DNA of 64,000 nt from Bacillota bacterium (GCA_024653485.1 JANLFY010000011.1:22941-86940); one strand, 5' to 3'. Shown: positions 8,725 to 18,172, counted from the stretch's first letter. The notes: generated from the sequence alone by a model not told the origin. Numbers and translations: made by a program.

Positions 8725-11700
8725 TCAACTGCGCACCGCATACAGGTACATCTCGCGGCCGTTGACGCCGTGGATTCTGATGGGTAGCGCCGGGCCGTCC
8801 ACGAGGTCGGCGCGCGGGACGATCACGTAGACCTCCCGGACCGGGCCGGATACGGAGACGTTGATCTTGCACGCGTGGGCTTCCTTCGGCCCACCCTCGT
8901 CTGCGCGGCCTTGGACGCTGACCAGGACCCTGTTACCCAGGTCGTCCTCGAACTCGTAGCCCTCGCTCCCGCTCGCTCCATCGCCCACGTCGTCTACGAC
9001 GTCGCAAGATCCGTGCCCACCTGACCCGCCGGGTTCACGACGGCCAACATGGCACCCAACATAGCGCCCAACCTGAGGCTCGACATGATGCTCAACATGA
9101 CGCTCAAGGGGAAGGCCCGTCACGAGGAAGCACAGGTTCTCGTACGCGTCGACCCTGTTGCCGTGTGAATGACCAAGCTCGAACCTGTCGCTAAGATCCA
9201 GCGGGATCACCGAGCCGCCGCGAATGAACACAGGAATCCTGTCGAGGTCGGCCGCGTACGAGACGACCGCCCTACCCTGGTAGGCCGCGCCGGTCCAGAA
9301 GTCGATCCATTCGCCTTCGGGAAGGTACACGTCCCTCGCAAAGCAGTTCTCCTCGGTTATGGGAGCGACGAGCAAGTCCCTCCCAAAAAGGTACTCGTCC
9401 TCGACCTCGTAGGCATGGGGGTCGTCCGGGTAGTCGATGAAGAGCGGGCGCATCATCGGCTCTCCGGTTCGGCTGGCATGCATAGCCTCCTGATAGATGT
9501 AGGGAAGGAGGTTCATGCGAAGGTGAGCGTAATAGCGGTAGATGTCGAGGACGCGCGTGTCCCCGGTCCTTTCGGCCAGGTTCCACGGACTGCGGTCCCG
9601 GTTGAACTCGCCGCGGGACTCGGAGTGAAACTGCATGACCGGAGCGAACGCCGCCATCTCCGCCGACCGGATGAATAGCTCCGGCGTCGGTATCTCGCCC
9701 GAAAAGCCGCCGATGTCGTAGCCCCAGAAGGGTATCCCGGAGATGTTGGCGGACAGCCCCGCCACGAGGACGCTCCTGAAGTGAGCGAACGAGGAAGGCT
9801 GATCGCCTGCCCAATGGAGCGGGTACCTCTGAGCCCCTGCGAACCCTGCCCTGCTGAAAGTGATCCTGCCCTTGCCGGTGGGGTCCTTGCCGATGAAGTC
9901 GCTATATGCCGCGACATACACGTTGGGATATCGGTTTCGCATGTCCCGGCCCGTTGAACCGTCGAAGAAGACGATGTCATCATCGAAGATGAACTCCCCG
10001 CCGTCGGTCTTGAAGCCGTCGACACCCAGGTCTGACAGGAGGTATCTGCGCTTGTTGAACCACCATTCCCTCGCCCTGGGGTTTGTGAAATCCAGGAGCA
10101 GGCTGCCTCCGAACCAGCCGTCCGTGATCCGGTAGGGCGTGCCGTCGGGGTTCATGGCGCAGAGCCGCTCGCGTATCACGTAAGCCTCGTCGAGAACGTG
10201 CTGCGCGTTTTCGGGGACGTCGAAGTGCTTGATGACAGGTATCTGCCACAGGATGAGCTTCAGGCCGGCGTCATGGACGTATTTCGCCATGGCCTTGGGA
10301 TCCGGCCATTTCCCATGCTGGGGGAATGTGAAGTCGCCGTAGGTAAAGTGTTGCTCCCCGTCCTTGAGCTCGTACTCGGCGTCGTTGAAGATGTAGAAAG
10401 TCGCCTCGTCGCTCCACGCCTCGATCACGAACACAGTGGCGGGGATGTCGTGCTTTCTCATGTTGTGGACCTGTTCCACGACCTCGCGCTGAGTGTTCCA
10501 GCTGTTGCTGGACATCCAGGGGCCGAAGACCCATTTCGGCGGGAGCGCCGGTCGGCCGGTGAGCGAGAGATACTCTCGTATCACCTGCAAGGGCGTGCCG
10601 AAGAATACGTAGATCTCAAGGACCTGGCCCATTACGCCGCCTTGGTTTCTCGCGTCGCCGTTGTTTGCCCCGTCGCCTTGGTTTGCCGCGTCAGCTCGGC
10701 CTCCTGCGTCGGCCAGGTCTCTTGCGGCGGCCCGGTGTCCCGCGTCCGCTCGGTCTCGCGCGTCGGGCAGGTTTCTCGCGTCGGCTTGGTTTCTACCGCC
10801 GGCGTCGTCCTTCGCGCTGGACTGGTTTTGCGCCCTGGCTTGGTCTATCGCGTCCAGCTTGGCGCTTATCCCGATGCGTCTTTCGATGCATCGCCCGAGG
10901 CCGCCTAGGCCGGTTTGGGTGCCCCCGCAGTCGAACCTCACGTAGTTCGGCGTGTTGACGAACATGCCGAAGCCCGCCTCTGTGAAGAAGAAGGGGACGG
11001 GCATGTAGGTCTTATTGTCCTGATAGAGATAAGGATTGTATACGCAGATGTCCGGCTGCAATCCCGCCTGGTCCAGCTTGTTGAATCTCTCCCCAAACCC
11101 AAAGTACTTGCTGCCTTCCGACACGAATCTCAGAGTGACCGAATCTACCGACTTCCGAGGGGAGGAGGCATCGAGGCCGGGGGTGGCTGCCCCTGGGACG
11201 GAAATGACCTCCAGGTGCCTGAAGAGTCCGTCTGCTGCGCCTCCCGGGTCTATCGAGCTTTCCGACCTGAGCAAGACGCGGCCGGTTTCGTCCCGGACGG
11301 CAAAGGAGAAGGGGCTCTTCGTTATCTCCACGGAGCGGCCGGACTTCACGTCGCGGTAGATGTACGAGTTCTCGCCGGCCCGTTCGAACGAGCACAGGCC
11401 TTCGCATTCATCGCCGGCACGAGCGTCAGCATCTATGTCGGCATCAGCATCAGCACCAGCGCCAGCATCAGCGTCAGCGTCAGCGTCGGCGTCGGCGTCG
11501 GCACCGGCGTCAGCATAGGCATCAGCATAGGCATCAGCACCGACGCTGGCCACAGCACCAGCATTACCATCGGTGACGGCGTCAGCACGAGCATCAGCGT
11601 CACCACAGACACCGGTACCACCACCAGCATTGGAGTGAGCCCCGACATTGGCGTCAGTACCAGCGTTACTAGCGTCGGTGCCGGCGTCGGCACGAGCCGC

Positions 11701-12549
11701 TCCTCCGAAGGCGTAGACCATGCGAAGACGGCCTCTTTCTAGCGCAAGGTGAAGGACAGGCGCCTCAGATCCGGCTGGCGCCGCAGCTGCGACGTGCGCC
11801 CCGGGTGAAACAGGAGCTGCACCTGAGACGCGAACCGTAGCTCGACCGGGGGCCGCGCCTGAGACCGGGGGCGCACCTGATACGTGAGCCACAGCTCCGC
11901 CGGGAGTCGCAGCTCCGCCGGGAGCCGCGAACGTTACGGCCACTCTGTTGTTCGCGAATGTGATGTCCCGGGCTTCCTCCACGCATGTCCGGGCCATCAC
12001 CGTAAACGAATAGACTTGGGACTCTGTGCAGCTGCGGCGGCCTTCAGCGCCATCTCGTGTGCCGTCTTGGACGTCTTCCAGGCCGCCTCCCACGCCGCCT
12101 CCCGCGGCGTCCTCGGCGCCCTCGGCGCCCATCTCGAGGCTACCCTCCATGCGCTCTTTCGCGTCGTCCTTTGCGCCGCGTTCCACGCCGTCTTCCGCGC
12201 AGCCCTCCGCGCCATGCAATTCTCGCGCGTCTTTCACGGTGATGACATACTCCACCCGGTCTCCCGCCCTGAACCTACCCAGGGAGAACTCAAACCACTC
12301 TCTATCCTTGAAGTAATCGCGGACCTTCCTCGCTTGCACCGGCGCGCGTTCGACTCCGTTCACGGCCATCCTCAATGACACGGCGTCTGCGGGAGGACAT
12401 GGATCAACGACAGCCTTTACCACCACCATGTCGCCGTCGAGCGGCTGTCTCGGACGCCTTTCGTACTCGTGGTTCTCATACGGGTCGTTCAGGCCGAACG
12501 GTATGTGCTTTATGCGGAGACGGGTTCTCTCACCGGTCCTGTCTGTCAT
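8725..12549 (-). CDS. GH31 alpha-glucosidase/alpha-xylosidase with large low-complexity inserts
   Basis: GH31 hydrolases cleave terminal alpha-glucosyl or alpha-xylosyl residues. The nucleophile motif G-F-K-T-D-G-G (Asp near residue 849) and the acid/base motif HWAGDQ (Asp near 915) are intact, as are WMSSNSWN and FWGYDIGGF. ATG 12549 follows GGAGGAG. At 1274 residues it is several hundred longer than usual. Repetitive inserts occupy about residues 103-176, 203-263, 278-380 (Asp-Ala dipeptides), 566-639 and 1146-1196, all between conserved blocks. There is no signal peptide, so a cytoplasmic enzyme fed by the adjacent importer is likely. The exact substrate (maltodextrin, isomaltose or xyloglucan units) is not decided by sequence. 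Confidence 0.85.
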   Translation of the reverse strand: MTDRTGERTRLRIKHIPFGLNDPYENHEYERRPRQPLDGDMVVVKAVVDPCPPADAVSLRMAVNGVERAPVQARKVRDYFKDREWFEFSLGRFRAGDRVEYVITVKDARELHGAEGCAEDGVERGAKDDAKERMEGSLEMGAEGAEDAAGGGVGGGLEDVQDGTRDGAEGRRSCTESQVYSFTVMARTCVEEARDITFANNRVAVTFAAPGGAATPGGAVAHVSGAPPVSGAAPGRATVRVSGAAPVSPGAHVAAAAPAGSEAPVLHLALERGRLRMVYAFGGAARADAGTDASNAGTDANVGAHSNAGGGTGVCGDADARADAVTDGNAGAVASVGADAYADAYADAGADADADADADADAGAGADADADIDADARAGDECEGLCSFERAGENSYIYRDVKSGRSVEITKSPFSFAVRDETGRVLLRSESSIDPGGAADGLFRHLEVISVPGAATPGLDASSPRKSVDSVTLRFVSEGSKYFGFGERFNKLDQAGLQPDICVYNPYLYQDNKTYMPVPFFFTEAGFGMFVNTPNYVRFDCGGTQTGLGGLGRCIERRIGISAKLDAIDQARAQNQSSAKDDAGGRNQADARNLPDARDRADAGHRAAARDLADAGGRADAANQGDGANNGDARNQGGVMGQVLEIYVFFGTPLQVIREYLSLTGRPALPPKWVFGPWMSSNSWNTQREVVEQVHNMRKHDIPATVFVIEAWSDEATFYIFNDAEYELKDGEQHFTYGDFTFPQHGKWPDPKAMAKYVHDAGLKLILWQIPVIKHFDVPENAQHVLDEAYVIRERLCAMNPDGTPYRITDGWFGGSLLLDFTNPRAREWWFNKRRYLLSDLGVDGFKTDGGEFIFDDDIVFFDGSTGRDMRNRYPNVYVAAYSDFIGKDPTGKGRITFSRAGFAGAQRYPLHWAGDQPSSFAHFRSVLVAGLSANISGIPFWGYDIGGFSGEIPTPELFIRSAEMAAFAPVMQFHSESRGEFNRDRSPWNLAERTGDTRVLDIYRYYAHLRMNLLPYIYQEAMHASRTGEPMMRPLFIDYPDDPHAYEVEDEYLFGRDLLVAPITEENCFARDVYLPEGEWIDFWTGAAYQGRAVVSYAADLDRIPVFIRGGSVIPLDLSDRFELGHSHGNRVDAYENLCFLVTGLPLERHVEHHVEPQVGRYVGCHVGRREPGGSGGHGSCDVVDDVGDGASGSEGYEFEDDLGNRVLVSVQGRADEGGPKEAHACKINVSVSGPVREVYVIVPRADLVDGPALPIRIHGVNGREMYLYAVRS
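11408..11715 (-). repeat. Hexanucleotide repeat tract inside the GH31 gene
   Basis: A tract built largely of GCN-GAY codon pairs encodes runs of Asp-Ala (ADADADADADAD) and degenerates toward its upstream end into Ala/Gly/Thr/Asn-rich copies. It stays in frame over about 100 codons. Confidence 0.8.
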
Positions 12550-12600
12550 GTGGTCACTCCTCCAGAGCTCAACGATCCCAGCGTCCCGACGTCGCCCGCG

Positions 12601-12695
12601 CCACTGTTTCACGTCACTGTCTCACGTGACGGTTTCGACCCGCAGTCACTGTCTCACGTCGCTGTCTCAGTCCGCCGTCACTGTTTCAGTCCGCC
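12601..12695 (-). repeat. Tandem duplications across the malG-1 stop codon
   Basis: The 18-mer at 12678-12695, which holds the last codons and stop of the permease gene, recurs at 12659-12676 with 16 of 18 bases identical. Further partial copies sharing CACTGT(T/C)TCA follow down to 12601. Together they fill most of the gap between the permease and the GH31 gene. Confidence 0.75.
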
Positions 12696-13538
12696 CACCT
12701 GAAGCCCCGCCTCGAAGTACTTCTGAGCGAATAGGTAAACCAGGATGATAGGCAGGATGGAAATGAGGCTCCCTGCCATCAGGGTATTGTAGTCGCTGTT
12801 GTACTGCCCGCTCAGATGGCTGAGCGCCACGGGCAAGGTCATCTTGTTCCTGTCGCTGAGGACGACAAGGGGCCAGAAATAGTCGTTCCAAGCGCCCATG
12901 AAGGTGAGGACGCCGTACGTGGCGATGATGGGCTTGCTCAAGGGCAGGACTATGCGGGCGAACACCGCGAAGTGCGACGCCCCGTCTATGAGGGCCGCCT
13001 CCGTGAAGTCGTTCGGGATGGTGCTCATGTACTGTCTTAGCAAGAAGATACCGAAAGCGTTGAAGAGCGATGTCGGGACCACCACTCCGGCGTACGTATC
13101 GAGAAGGCCCAAATACTTCAGCACGATGAACACCGGAATGATCGTGACCTGTCCGGGGACCATCATGGTCGCAAGGTAAGCATAGAAGAGGCGGTCGCGT
13201 CCCCTGAACTCGAGCTTCGAGAACGCGTACGCGGCCATGGTGGCCGATGTCATGGTCACGAGCGTCACCATGGACGAAACCACGATGCTGTTCATGACCG
13301 CCCTCCCGAACGGGATCACGGAGAACAGCTTTCTGTAACCCTCGAAGCTGATCTCAGGCGGGATCCACTGAATCGGAATGGCCATGAGCGCCCCCTTCTG
13401 CTTGAGTGAGGTGCTCACCATCCAGAAGAACGGCAGCAGCATGAAGAACGCTACTATTGTGGCTGTCACGTAGAACAACCCCTGCCGAACGGCGCCCCGG
13501 CCTCGACTTCGACTGCGACCGCTTCGGCTACGACTCAT
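12678..13538 (-). CDS. Sugar ABC transporter permease, MalG type (cassette 1)
   Basis: A 286-residue inner-membrane permease with about six hydrophobic segments and the CUT1 EAA loop EAALIDGASHFAVFARIVLP, which contacts the ATPase. It ends in the usual MalG-type GGLKQ. ATG 13538 overlaps the end of the upstream permease gene by 11 bases. The first 15 residues are an Arg/Ser/Gly repeat, unusual for the family. It pairs with the MalF-type permease and the binding protein upstream. No ATPase is encoded nearby, so a shared MsmK/UgpC-type ATPase is inferred. Confidence 0.88.
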   Translation of the reverse strand: MSRSRSGRSRSRGRGAVRQGLFYVTATIVAFFMLLPFFWMVSTSLKQKGALMAIPIQWIPPEISFEGYRKLFSVIPFGRAVMNSIVVSSMVTLVTMTSATMAAYAFSKLEFRGRDRLFYAYLATMMVPGQVTIIPVFIVLKYLGLLDTYAGVVVPTSLFNAFGIFLLRQYMSTIPNDFTEAALIDGASHFAVFARIVLPLSKPIIATYGVLTFMGAWNDYFWPLVVLSDRNKMTLPVALSHLSGQYNSDYNTLMAGSLISILPIILVYLFAQKYFEAGLQVGGLKQ

Positions 13539-14412
13539 AGTGGACCCACCTCTTCTGCATCCTCATCTGCACGAGAGTGACCGCGAAGATGATGACAAAG
13601 AGGAGCCAGGAGTATCCGCAGGCGTAGCCCATCTTGTAATACCTGAAGGCGTACTGATAGATCCGCTCCACCACGACAGCGGTCGCGCCAAGGGGGCCGC
13701 CCTTGGTCATTATCATGACCTGGGGAAATAACTGGAAGGAGTTGATGAGCGAGATGACGATGACGAACAAAAGGCTCGGTGACAAGAGCGGCAGGGTAAT
13801 GCGGATCGTCTTCTGCCATCCCGATGCTCCGTCGATCTCCGCGGCTTCGTAGTAGGAAGGGTTTATGCCCTGCAGTCCTCCGAGGAGAATGAGTCCAAAG
13901 AATCCCATGTCCTTCCAGATGCTCGCAATGACGATGCCGGGCATAGCCCAGTTCCGATCGTGGAGCCAGCCCGGTCCGGTGATGCCGAAGTACCCCAGGA
14001 GGGCGTTTATGGGACCGTACTCGGGGCTGAGAAGCCATCTCCATACGAGCGATCCGGCGACCCACGAGGTCAAGACGGGGATGTAGTAGATCACCCTGTA
14101 CGCGCCGATTCCCCGCGCCTTGCCGTTGAGCAGATGAGCCACGGCGAGCGATGTTACCAGGATGAGGGGCAAGTACAGAACGATGAAGTACAGCGTGTTG
14201 CGGAGCACGCGCCAGAACTCCTCTCCCCTCAGGATCTGCTCGTAGTTCTCAAGCCCGATCCACTTCGGTGGCCCGCTCACGGCATCCCACACCGTAAAGC
14301 TGATGCCCAGGGAGGATATCATCGGGATGAGGCTGAAGACGATGAACCCCACGAAACTCGGTAAGAGGAAGAGCGCGGGGATCAGGAACGCGCCCTTGCC
14401 GCGGATACGCAA
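13528..14412 (-). CDS. Sugar ABC transporter permease, MalF type (cassette 1)
   Basis: A 294-residue membrane protein with the CUT1 signature EAAEIDGASGWQKTIRITLP. The start is TTG 14412, eight bases after GGGAGGTG; the open frame extends further upstream without family resemblance. It forms the heteromeric channel with the MalG-type partner whose gene overlaps its 3' end. The adjacent GH31 and GH15 genes suggest maltodextrin or a related alpha-glucoside as substrate. Confidence 0.87.
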   Translation of the reverse strand: MRIRGKGAFLIPALFLLPSFVGFIVFSLIPMISSLGISFTVWDAVSGPPKWIGLENYEQILRGEEFWRVLRNTLYFIVLYLPLILVTSLAVAHLLNGKARGIGAYRVIYYIPVLTSWVAGSLVWRWLLSPEYGPINALLGYFGITGPGWLHDRNWAMPGIVIASIWKDMGFFGLILLGGLQGINPSYYEAAEIDGASGWQKTIRITLPLLSPSLLFVIVISLINSFQLFPQVMIMTKGGPLGATAVVVERIYQYAFRYYKMGYACGYSWLLFVIIFAVTLVQMRMQKRWVHYES

Positions 14413-14560
14413 TGCTGTCACCTCCCTGCCTGCCGTCCCTGCGGGCACGAGTGAGCCCGCCGGCGTCGTCGGCGGCCTCTCGTTGGCGGTCGGCCCGTCG
14501 TCGTTGCGATCGGCCTGTCGTCGCCGCCGTCCGTGGTCGTCGACGATCCGAGTGGGCGCG

Positions 14561-14620
14561 GGCGGCCGCGGGTCACGATGCCCTCGTCCGTGAGACAGGC
14601 CTCCGAGACCCGTGGCCGCC
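14561..14620 (-). terminator. Intercistronic hairpin between binding protein and permease genes (cassette 1)
   Basis: Arms GGCGGCCGCGGGTC (14561-14574) and GACCCGTGGCCGCC (14607-14620) pair over 13 of 14 bases around a 32-base loop. There is no T-run. Such hairpins commonly lower expression of the permeases relative to the binding protein by termination or mRNA stabilisation. The rest of the 14413-14755 gap shows nothing else. Confidence 0.5.
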
Positions 14621-14755
14621 CCGCACCGTATCGCGCTTCCTCGTGCGTCGTGGCGCTACATCGCACCGCACCGTGGCCCGAGATGGGGCCTGGTCCGCTG
14701 GCCGGCTGCTGTCGGCCATACGTCCCGCTGGTTGCTGCCGGTCAGACCGCTGCCA

Positions 14756-16024
14756 TTACAGCTTTATCTTTTGCTCCAGCTCCTTCTGGGCGTCGTCGAG
14801 AGCCTGCTTCGGCGTCTTCACGCCGGCCACCGCCGCCGCAAGGTGCCCTCCGACTATGTCCGCCATCTCCGAGAATTGCTCGATCACCGGAGGAGTGACG
14901 AGATAGTCGAGGGAGTCGAAGACCGCTTTTCTGTTAGCGGGCGGCGTGTCCTTCATGTAGGCCTGTAGGACGTCCGGATAAGTGACCGCCGGAAGCTCCC
15001 ATCCGGCCTTCACCCTGAGCATGGCGGCCTCCTTGCTCGCCGACATGAATTTGATCCATTCGAACGCCTCTTTGGAACACTTGGTGTTCTTATTGATGAC
15101 AAGGCCGTTGGAGAAGAAGTGAGTGGCCTTCTTCACGTTGCCAGGCTCTACTTCGACGTCCCAGTTGAAGGTCACGTTCTGCTTGAAGTCCGGGAATGCC
15201 CAGAGGCCTGTGACAAGCATTCCCAGCCTGCCGGCCTTGAAGAGGTCCCAGTCGCCCATGCCGGCGAGCTGCGCCTCGGTTGGAACCACGTTGGACTTCC
15301 TCACTCTGTCAACCATGACCTGAAGAGTCTGGACGTTCTGGGGGGAGTTGATCGTGAACTTGGTCTTGTCGGCGCTCAGGATGCTCCCACCGTTCTGGGC
15401 GACCATCTTGTAGAACTCCCAGAACTGAATCGGCTGAGAGAGACCGAAAATGTCCTTGCCGAGCGCCCTGATCTTTTGGGCGGCGCGGTCCACGTCCGCC
15501 CAGGTCCAGCTGGCAGTCGGATAGGAGACCTTGGCCTTGTCGAAGAGGTCCTTGTTGTAGATGAGAAGGACGTTAGAGAAGCTAGCAGGAAGGCCGTACT
15601 GCTGGCCGCTCACGGCGAACGCCCCAAGGGCGTTGGGGTTGAGGACGGAGGTGTCGAACCCCGTCTCCCTGATCAGCGATCCGAGGTCCATGACAACGCC
15701 CTTCTTGGCGTAGGTCACGAAGTTCTCGTAGTTGAGTTCGTAGGCGTCAGGCGCCTTCCCCCCGGCTATCCTAGTCTGAAGCTGAGTGAAATAGTCGCCG
15801 TAGCCGATCGTCTCGATCTGGACCTTGATGTCGGGGTGCTGCTTCTCGAACTCCTGTCTCATCTGGTCAAGGACTTGCTCGTTGGCGCCGCTCGATGAGA
15901 AATTGAGGAACTTGATGGTCACCGGCTGAGCCGCCGCAGCGACTGCCGCGGTCCCGGCCATCGTGATCAACAACAGAACCACCACCGCAAGAGAAACGGC
16001 TGACAGAAACCCCCTCTTTCGCAT
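14756..16024 (-). CDS. Extracellular sugar-binding protein (family 1), cassette 1
   Basis: A 422-residue solute-binding protein with a classic signal peptide (MRKRG then a hydrophobic core ending AAVAAAAQP) and a mature region starting VTIKFLNFSSSG. It captures the sugar outside the membrane and delivers it to the MalF/MalG permease encoded downstream. ATG 16024 follows GAGGAGGG. No lipobox cysteine is seen at the cleavage site. It is the first gene of the alpha-glucan operon. Confidence 0.88.
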   Translation of the reverse strand: MRKRGFLSAVSLAVVVLLLITMAGTAAVAAAAQPVTIKFLNFSSSGANEQVLDQMRQEFEKQHPDIKVQIETIGYGDYFTQLQTRIAGGKAPDAYELNYENFVTYAKKGVVMDLGSLIRETGFDTSVLNPNALGAFAVSGQQYGLPASFSNVLLIYNKDLFDKAKVSYPTASWTWADVDRAAQKIRALGKDIFGLSQPIQFWEFYKMVAQNGGSILSADKTKFTINSPQNVQTLQVMVDRVRKSNVVPTEAQLAGMGDWDLFKAGRLGMLVTGLWAFPDFKQNVTFNWDVEVEPGNVKKATHFFSNGLVINKNTKCSKEAFEWIKFMSASKEAAMLRVKAGWELPAVTYPDVLQAYMKDTPPANRKAVFDSLDYLVTPPVIEQFSEMADIVGGHLAAAVAGVKTPKQALDDAQKELEQKIKL

Positions 16025-16834
16025 GCGCTGACCCTCCTCATGAGTCTGAGCATAAGTCTATGGGCAGCCAATCTCAGGACTGAAGGATTATCATGCAGTC
16101 TGTCCGCACTTCCGCATACCGCCGCATATCGCGGCTCCTTTCGCCGTACACAGCCCTTGTTCGACCTTTGCTGTCCACCCTAGCCATCTCTAGACCGACT
16201 TCACAGTAACTCCACACAGTAACTCCACTGCGACACGCAGGCCCAGAACCGGCCACAAGACGCAGATGTGGGACCGGCCGCGAGGCGCAGATGCAGAACC
16301 GACCGCGAACCGTCGCCTCGAGACGTCGCCCCGCGAGAATTGGAAACCCGCCACAAACCAAGAGGGCACCAGGCATCACCTATAGTCCTCGAGCATCTCC
16401 CGCCCCCTCTCATGAATTGCCCCTCCGCAGAACTCGACTCGCCTGGGATCTTGACTGGGATTTTGATTCGTTCTGTGAATGAATTATTCTCTGTTGGTTG
16501 GCGGATTCCTTCTGTAAGGCGAGAGGTCTTCTGCATTTTCTATGGATCGGGGTAACAGCCTGTCTTGCTGGTTGTCTTGCTGAAGGTTCATCGCCCTGTC
16601 GATGAGGCAGACGAGGTACAGCAGAGCACGAGACGGGGCACGGACACGTATGGACAGGCACGGACACTCCGAGGCAGCCACGACGACGCGTGGGGAGGCA
16701 CGAGGGTGCACCGGGATGCGACGGGAGGCGCGGACATCTGATCACACGAGGGAGGTGCCATACAGGTGGCAATACGCTTGGCAGCGGTCCTCAGGTGCAG
16801 TAGCTCACTGAAGACCGCTGGCTATGACCGCAGA
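16025..16834. other. Long intergenic region upstream of cassette 1
   Basis: About 800 bases without a convincing gene. It should hold the minus-strand promoter of the cassette 1 operon. An AT-richer patch around 16440-16545 is the best candidate, but no clear -35/-10 pair can be assigned. No regulatory palindrome was recognised. Confidence 0.4.
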
Positions 16835-17158
16835 CTATGCGTCAATGGGTCGACCCCTGCGAAGGATTTCGTCGTACAGGAACTCGCCGCGGCTCGCCTT
16901 GCGGTATTCGTCCAGCGAATAGGGTCGGGGCGAGATGTCGAGGTCAATGTCCTCGCTGACCCGCTTCAGCATGACAGCCTCTTCAACGCAGTCGTTGCCG
17001 AAGTACGGCGAGATTATGGCAATGTCGATATCGCTATCCTGTGTCGCCTGCCCCGTAGCGTAGGACCCAAACAGGGTGGCTTTCTCCACACGGGTGTTCC
17101 TTGACCTCAGCGCCTTCACGAACCCTCGAGTAATCAACTCAACTTGCTTTTCAGCCAT
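16835..17158 (-). CDS. Minimal nucleotidyltransferase (MNT domain), likely of a HEPN/MNT pair
   Basis: A 107-residue polymerase-beta-like nucleotidyltransferase with GSYATGQ at residues 31-37, the metal ligands D43 and D45 (SDIDIAI), and a third acidic strand DIDLDIS. In HEPN/MNT toxin-antitoxin systems this protein counters a HEPN partner encoded in the same operon. Here the partner immediately upstream is only a remnant (17134-17290), so this antitoxin-like gene may be an orphan. The start ATG 17158 follows AAGGAGG. Confidence 0.8.
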   Translation of the reverse strand: MAEKQVELITRGFVKALRSRNTRVEKATLFGSYATGQATQDSDIDIAIISPYFGNDCVEEAVMLKRVSEDIDLDISPRPYSLDEYRKASRGEFLYDEILRRGRPIDA

Positions 17159-17290
17159 TCTACAACCTCCTTCGTCCTAGCCATCGTCGCACGAGGTCTC
17201 GTCGGTCTTCACCGCACTCCGCCAAAACACCGGCGGAATCCGCAAGCGAGACGAGGTCGTGCTTCTCGGTCCCGCCCTGGCGCGTCCATC
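17134..17290 (-). pseudogene. Remnant of a HEPN-domain partner gene
   Basis: The minus strand upstream of the nucleotidyltransferase encodes TEKHDLVSLADSAGVL in one frame and, in another, a HEPN-like C-terminus ending ARTKEVVEWLKSKLS. That second stretch overlaps the nucleotidyltransferase start by about 25 bases, as intact HEPN genes do. The two frames cannot be read together and an in-frame stop intervenes, so the gene has lost internal sequence. Identification rests on these short stretches only. Confidence 0.4.
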
Positions 17291-17614
17291 ATCTGTTAGC
17301 ATCTGGAACGCGGCTTCCAAAATGAGGATACCACGACTTCCCGTGTGTAATCAACTTCTATTGCTGTGCTCTTGGGTCGCAGAGCTGTTGCCCGTTGGCA
17401 GAAGAAAAACGAGCGCGCTCGTTCATAGCCTCTTGGCGAAACGAGCGCGCTCGTTTCTTGCTCATATTTGTCGCGTTTCTCCGGTCTCCATCGGCTCCTT
17501 TCCTCAACTGTTCGCCACTCGTCCCACGCATTCGGGGTACCACGGCTAGCACTGTTGCTCTGCGTCGCGCCCCCGCTCGGCGCATCACCGGTGGATCCGT
17601 CACCGCTTGACGCG
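17291..17614. other. Intergenic region carrying the palindrome pair
   Basis: No gene is recognised. The region contains palindrome element copy B. It separates the HEPN remnant from the downstream end of the RecG-like fragment. Confidence 0.45.
17409..17458. repeat. Paired 16-bp palindrome element, copy B
   Basis: Two identical perfect palindromes AACGAGCGCGCTCGTT at 17409-17424 and 17441-17456 are spaced 32 bp start to start. The second extends to a perfect 20-bp palindrome at 17439-17458. The whole ~56-bp block aligns with copy A at 3561-3608 with only about nine differences. Possible roles are an operator for a dimeric regulator bound three helical turns apart, or an RNA stem of 16 bp with a 16-nt loop. 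Confidence 0.75.
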
Positions 17615-18172
17615 TTAGCGACTGGCTGGTGTGTAGAAGGACGCCCTGCCCTTACCATGCAACCTAAGCTGGCCGTCCTTCGCGAGCTCCCTTAGGAGGC
17701 GGGTCGCCTGGAAGTCGCTAATCTGGCATATTTCGGCCGCCTCCCGGCGAGTGATCTTACCATGCTTCTTCGCGTACTGGAAAACCTTCTGCCTCTGTTG
17801 CTCGGGCTTGATACCCTTCACGCGCGCGTATGATGCCTTCTGCCCAATTCCCGCATACACAGCGGCCGAGAAATGGTACAAGCGTCCTTTCTTCTCGCCG
17901 CGCGGCTCAAGGAGCCCTCTCTCGACAAGTCTCTCGAGCACACCGCGCGCCTCTACCTCAGGCTTTTGAATCAGCTGTGCAGCCACGCGCGTCTCGATCC
18001 GCCGTTCAATGAATACTCGGTTCAGAACGAGAAGCTCGTCCAGTCCGAGCAGGCGACCGTCTCTATTTTGCTGCTCCATGAGGAAACCCACAAACTCAAG
18101 GTTGGCCTCGCCTCCTGGCAAGACCAGCACTACGTCTGTGGGAGTGCTCCGCCCATAGTCGTAGTGGGGCAA
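17615..18172 (-). pseudogene. C-terminal fragment of a RecG-like/AAA_4 transcriptional regulator
   Basis: The 185 codons match the C-terminal winged-helix region of the AAA_4 (Schlafen-type) regulator family often annotated as RecG-like. Recognisable parts are the strand TDVVLVLPGGEANLEF, GLDELLVLNRV, a helical repeat, and two winged helices (KITRREAAEICQISDFQATR). The N-terminal ATP-binding AAA_4 domain is missing. The frame begins exactly where an opposing pyruvyl transferase fragment begins, so the gene was cut by rearrangement. Confidence 0.6.

Noticed and set aside
10915..11742. 275-codon plus-strand frame with Ser/Ile/Val repeats
   Set aside because: It is the antisense of the GH31 gene and its hexanucleotide tract; the GH31 frame carries the catalytic motifs.
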